Source: Merluccius polli
Taxonomy: Eukaryota; Chordata; Actinopteri; Gadiformes; Merlucciidae
Reading direction: 5' to 3'
Length of the DNA: 64,000 bases
Assembly: GCA_030340625.1 (NCBI GenBank)
Contig: JAOPHQ010005714.1
Span: 92,501 to 156,500, forward strand
Position 1 is the first letter of the stretch. More model-generated notes on the stretch are below. The model ran no database searches. It was not told where the DNA came from and saw only the letters and a list, made by a program, of their open reading frames with translations. The stretch itself is not shown here.

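Larger units (their letters stand above)
8530..63911. other. Remaining vps13d introns over 300 bp with nothing recognised
   Basis: I see no gene or clear element in 16125-16608, 17157-17476, 20819-21372, 21544-21976 (AT-rich), 22086-22439, 23772-24157, 25959-26502, 28580-29175 (apart from the 40-bp duplication), 31902-32392 left part, 37131-37420, 39818-40292, 41195-41736, 41871-42276, 42573-43007, 44169-44544 (CA tracts only), 51743-52180, 52610-53315, 54438-55135, 58574-59083, 59264-59660 and 63054-63395. The same is true of igsf21 introns 357-1854, 3321-3942 and 4041-4919, apart from the repeats listed. Confidence 0.5.

Overview
The window comes from a teleost fish nuclear genome. It shows vertebrate genes split into many small exons with GT-AG introns, long (CA)n and (AT)n microsatellites, tRNA-derived SINEs, LINE tails, hAT and TTA-flanked MITEs, and a DIRS-type retrotransposon. 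No prokaryotic features were seen. Gene identities rest on recognising the protein sequences; no database search was run.

Layout. (1) 238-5583, plus strand: the last eight coding exons of igsf21, an Ig-superfamily synaptic adhesion protein with a GPI-type C-terminal tail. The window starts inside the gene, so the signal peptide and the start of the first Ig domain lie to the left. (2) About 5584-8397: convergent 3' regions of both genes, with a MITE and two long CA tracts. (3) 8398-64000, minus strand: vps13d, the giant bridge-like lipid-transfer protein of ER-mitochondria and ER-peroxisome contacts. I resolve 64 coding exons (about 12.9 kb of coding sequence, about 4,300 codons). They run from near residue 200 at the right edge to the stop codon at 8398-8400. 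Only the chorein N-terminus and promoter are missing, beyond 64000. Exon borders were set from AG/GT signals, and reading phase was checked across every junction.

The frame closes at every junction except in one exon (37766-37976). There a single extra base, at a GGG run just after the UBA domain, shifts the frame and leads to a stop. All other exons are open, so a sequencing or assembly error, a segregating null allele or a recent mutation are all possible.

The introns hold the accessory content: a decayed 3.9-kb DIRS-like element (45342-49239), a 1.2-kb hAT-like element with a perfect 8-bp target duplication (38055-39252), two head-to-tail TTA-flanked MITEs (8687-9866), other MITEs, at least nine tRNA-derived SINE copies, a 23-bp minisatellite (22686-23536) and a 58-bp minisatellite (35147-36103). 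The 58-bp array is the most unusual signal. It lies directly against a 3' splice site, its coding strand has no AG dinucleotide for about 957 bp, and each of its 16 units carries a TCCTAAC-like branch-point motif. A second striking feature is a perfect 25-bp inverted repeat with a one-base centre inside igsf21 coding sequence (2385-2435).

The two genes are not known to act together. IGSF21 acts at synapses and VPS13D in organelle lipid transfer. Both human orthologues lie on 1p36 but several megabases apart, so their close convergent placement here is probably retained linkage with compaction.
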